7,745 nucleotides of DNA, taken from NCBI GenBank assembly GCA_029884035.1, contig JAOUIM010000158.1, forward strand, positions 1 through 7,745, written 5' to 3'. This stretch comes from Aquincola sp. GTDB lineage: Bacteria > Pseudomonadota > Gammaproteobacteria > Burkholderiales > Burkholderiaceae_C. Below the pieces are notes generated by a model. It saw only the letters and a list, made by a program, of their open reading frames with translations. It ran no database searches and was not told where the DNA came from. This document shows, piece after piece, positions 5,864 to 7,745 of this stretch (position 1 is its first letter; every line of letters begins with the position of its first letter). Made by a program: the position numbers and the translations under genes.

Positions 5864-6103
5864 ATGCCCAGACAGTTCGATCCCATGCGCACCGCGGTGA
5901 GCCAGTTGCTCGCGGCGACACGAGCACCGTCGCTGGAGGCGCCGCCCACGGCGGCGGTGGCTGACATGCCCGTGCCGCATCCGCCGCGTGACTGGCCCGA
6001 CACGGCGGCGTTGTACCTGGGCCTGGACGTGCAGTACCTCGGCGAAGACGCCCTCACGACCTACTTCGGCGAGCTGCCTTCCGATCCTGACACGGTGATC
6101 TGA
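5864..6103 (+). CDS. Small hypothetical protein
   Basis: This frame encodes 79 residues from the ATG at 5864, ending in DPDTVI. I do not recognise it. Codon third positions are mostly G or C, as in the neighbouring real genes, which supports coding. The sequence has no signal peptide or membrane segment. A Pro/Ala-rich middle (about 24-45, including APSLEAPPTAAV and PVPHPPRDWPD) is followed by an acidic, aromatic C-terminal part (YLGLDVQYLGEDALTTYFGELPSDPD), net negative. It could be a small cytosolic adaptor or an orphan. The start is uncertain: a GTG at 5843 would add 7 residues and an ATG at 5885 would remove 7; none has a clear ribosome site. It is divergent from the response regulator across a gap with paired GC hairpins, and convergent with the aldo/keto reductase 34 bases away. 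Confidence 0.62.
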   Translation: MPRQFDPMRTAVSQLLAATRAPSLEAPPTAAVADMPVPHPPRDWPDTAALYLGLDVQYLGEDALTTYFGELPSDPDTVI

Positions 6104-6137
6104 ACGGCGCCGCGCCCCGCCGGCGTCGCGCCCCCCG

Positions 6138-7184
6138 TCACGCCCGCCGCGACTGCAGCAGCTGCTTGCGGCGGACCTCGCCCTGGCGCTCGAGCATCCA
6201 GCCGGGGTACTCGGCGGGCAGGCGGCTCACCTCGTCGAGGGCGCGAAGCTCGTCAGCGCTCAGCGTGACCTGCGTGGCCGCCAGGTTGTCAGCCAGTTGA
6301 TCGGGCCGCTTGGCGCCGATGATCACGGTGGTGACCTGCGGCTGGTGCAGCAGCCAGGCCAGCGCGATCTGCGCCACCGAGACGCCGCGGGCCTGCGCCA
6401 TCGGCCGCATCGCGTCGATGCAGTCGTGGGCGCGGTGGCGGTCGACCGGCGGAAAGTCGAACGTGGTGCGGCGGCTGCCCTCCTCGCCCTTCTGGTCGCG
6501 GCCGAACTTGCCGCTGAGCAGCCCGCCGGCCAGCGGGCTCCAGACCATCAGCCCCACGCCTTCGCTGGCGAGCATGGGGATGAGTTCGCGCTCGAGGTCG
6601 CGACCGGCCACGGTGTAGTACGCCTGCAGCGATTCGAATCGCGACAGCCCCAGCCGCTCGGCGACGCCCAGCGCCTTGACGATCTGCCACGCCGCCCAGT
6701 TCGAGACGCCGACGTAGCGCACATGACCCTGGCGGACCAGCTGGTCGAGCGCACGCACGGTCTCCTCGATCGGCGTGGCCGGGTCGAAGCCGTGGATCTG
6801 GTAGAGGTCGACGTGATCGAGCTGCAGCCGCTTCAGGCTGGCCCTGACGCCGTCGAGGATGTGGCTGCGCGAACTGCCGCGCGTGTTCGCGGCTGGCCCG
6901 GTCTCGCCGAAGACCTTGGTCGCGACGACCACGTTCTCGCGCGGCACCTTCAGGTTCTTCAGTGCCTGGCCGGTCATCTGCTCGGACACGCCGCCGGCGT
7001 AGACATCGGCGGTGTCGATGAAGTTGATGCCGGCATCGATGGCCTGGCCGATCAGGCGTTCGGCGTCGGCCTGCTGCAGGCTGCCGATCTGCGCCCACAG
7101 GCCGGTGCTGCCGCCGAAGGTCATGGTGCCCAGGCACAGTTCCGAGACGAACAGGCCGGTGCGGCCGAGAGGATTGATGCGCAT
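6138..7184 (-). CDS. Aldo/keto reductase (NADP(H)-dependent oxidoreductase)
   Basis: The 348-residue product is a complete (beta/alpha)8-barrel aldo/keto reductase, which reduces aldehydes or ketones with NADPH in the cytosol. It begins MRINPLGRTGLFVSELCLGTMTFGG, the usual N-terminus of the family. The catalytic tetrad is visible as D57 in FIDTAD, Y62 in VYAGG, K90 in VVVATK and H131 in LYQIHG. The signatures GHVRYVGVSNW (153-163), VWSPLAGGLLSGK (214-226) and VIIGAKRPDQLADN (287-300, cofactor phosphate binding) are present. GAGG lies about 10 bases before the ATG. The frame runs on upstream to 7574, but that extension is antisense to the CIA30 gene and is not family sequence. It is divergent from the CIA30-family gene across about 120 bases. 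The nearest relatives by eye are YajO-like general reductases; the physiological substrate cannot be read from sequence. Confidence 0.95.
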   Translation of the reverse strand: MRINPLGRTGLFVSELCLGTMTFGGSTGLWAQIGSLQQADAERLIGQAIDAGINFIDTADVYAGGVSEQMTGQALKNLKVPRENVVVATKVFGETGPAANTRGSSRSHILDGVRASLKRLQLDHVDLYQIHGFDPATPIEETVRALDQLVRQGHVRYVGVSNWAAWQIVKALGVAERLGLSRFESLQAYYTVAGRDLERELIPMLASEGVGLMVWSPLAGGLLSGKFGRDQKGEEGSRRTTFDFPPVDRHRAHDCIDAMRPMAQARGVSVAQIALAWLLHQPQVTTVIIGAKRPDQLADNLAATQVTLSADELRALDEVSRLPAEYPGWMLERQGEVRRKQLLQSRRA

Positions 7185-7305
7185 GGTCGGTGGTCCTCGG
7201 TGAGTGACGGCGCGCAGCGACACGCGCCGGTTGCGAAACCACGGGGGTCTCGGAAAGACACGAGCATGCCACCACGCCGGCTGCACGGCCCGCGAGAATG
7301 CGGTG

Positions 7306-7745
7306 ATGGCCAGGCTGTTGTTCGGGTTCGACGACGCGCGTTGCGTCGAGGGGTGGACGGCGATCGACGATCGCGTGATGGGCGGCGTCTCGCGAAGCCG
7401 GCTGCGCCACGACCCCGCCGCGGGCGCGGTCTTCGAGGGCGTGGTCAGCCTCGAACGCAACGGCGGCTTCGCGTCGGTGCGGTCGGCGGCGGGGCCTCTG
7501 GGCCTGGCAGGCGCGGACGACTGCGTGATCGAGGCCCGCGGCGACGGCAGGCAGTACAAGCTGAGCCTGTTCACCGACGACGCCTTCGACGCCGTGAGCT
7601 ACCAGGCGGCGTTCACGCAGGCAGCAGGCCGTTGGGTCTCGGTGCGCTTGCCCATCGGCGACTTCAAGGCGCGGTTTCGCGGGCGCGAGGTCGGCGATGC
7701 ACCGGGCCTCGACCCCGGCCGCATCCGTCAGGTCGGATTGATGAT
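7306..7745 (+). CDS. CIA30-family protein (C-terminus outside window)
   Basis: From ATG 7306 the frame runs off the right edge after 146 residues, so the gene is partial. The motifs WTAIDDRVMGGVSRSRL (17-33), FEGVVSLERNGGFASVRS (43-60) and YKLSLFTDDAFDAVSYQAAF (84-103), then WVSVRLPIGDFKARFRGREV (110-129), match the CIA30 family: a galactose-binding-like jelly-roll domain named for mitochondrial complex I intermediate-associated protein 30. Bacterial members are usually a stand-alone domain of about 160-190 residues, so most of the protein is here. They are annotated as NADH:ubiquinone oxidoreductase assembly-like, but their bacterial role is not established. There is no signal peptide. A GTG directly before the ATG is an alternative start; the ribosome site is weak (GAGA). 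Its first 270 or so bases are overlapped antisense only by a spurious extension of the reductase frame. Confidence 0.88.
   Translation, partial: MARLLFGFDDARCVEGWTAIDDRVMGGVSRSRLRHDPAAGAVFEGVVSLERNGGFASVRSAAGPLGLAGADDCVIEARGDGRQYKLSLFTDDAFDAVSYQAAFTQAAGRWVSVRLPIGDFKARFRGREVGDAPGLDPGRIRQVGLM

Noticed and set aside
6104..6137. GC-rich sequence between convergent genes as a terminator
   Set aside because: No perfect stem of useful length and no T-run could be found in these 34 bases.
7185..7574. A 130-residue N-terminal extension of the aldo/keto reductase
   Set aside because: Family members start at MRINPLGRTG; the extension is antisense to the CIA30 gene, and the ATG at 7184 has a ribosome site.

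Overview
The window is GC-rich DNA with strongly GC-biased third codon positions, densely packed with genes. It carries a QseBC-like two-component pair, a coiled-coil porin of the OprO/OprP type and a CIA30-family protein. Together these suggest a Gram-negative proteobacterium, most likely a betaproteobacterium of the order Burkholderiales. That placement is an inference from gene content and composition; no rRNA or other marker gene is present.

Layout, left to right. (1) 1-1218, minus strand: a secreted protein made of CNA-B/SdrD-B-like beta-sandwich repeats, cut by the left edge. (2) 1219-1588: about 370 bases with no convincing gene but an unusual run of C/G-tract inverted repeats. (3) 1589-3001, minus: a membrane sensor histidine kinase. 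(4) 3200-4555 and 4560-4955, plus: a two-gene operon of a porin and a short PstS-like periplasmic protein. (5) 4991-5677, minus: an OmpR/PhoB-type response regulator. (6) 5678-5863: a regulatory-looking gap with two related GC hairpin cores. (7) 5864-6103, plus: a small orphan protein. (8) 6138-7184, minus: an aldo/keto reductase. (9) 7306-7745, plus: the N-terminal part of a CIA30-family protein, cut by the right edge.

The most interesting unit is 1589-5677. The regulator and kinase point the same way, as in a normal regulator-kinase operon, but the porin and PstS-like genes sit between them in the opposite orientation. The porin operon is divergent from the kinase across a 198-base gap and convergent with the regulator across a 35-base hairpin. 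The four genes read as one module: an outer-membrane pore, a periplasmic solute-binding or sensing protein, an inner-membrane sensor and a DNA-binding regulator. The natural hypothesis is that the two-component system controls, or is informed by, the porin/PstS-like pair. This is inferred from gene order.

No mobile element, tRNA, rRNA or CRISPR array was found. The novelty here is modest. It lies in the split two-component arrangement, the two non-coding stretches rich in inverted repeats, and two uncharacterised proteins (the repeat-domain secreted protein and the small orphan).
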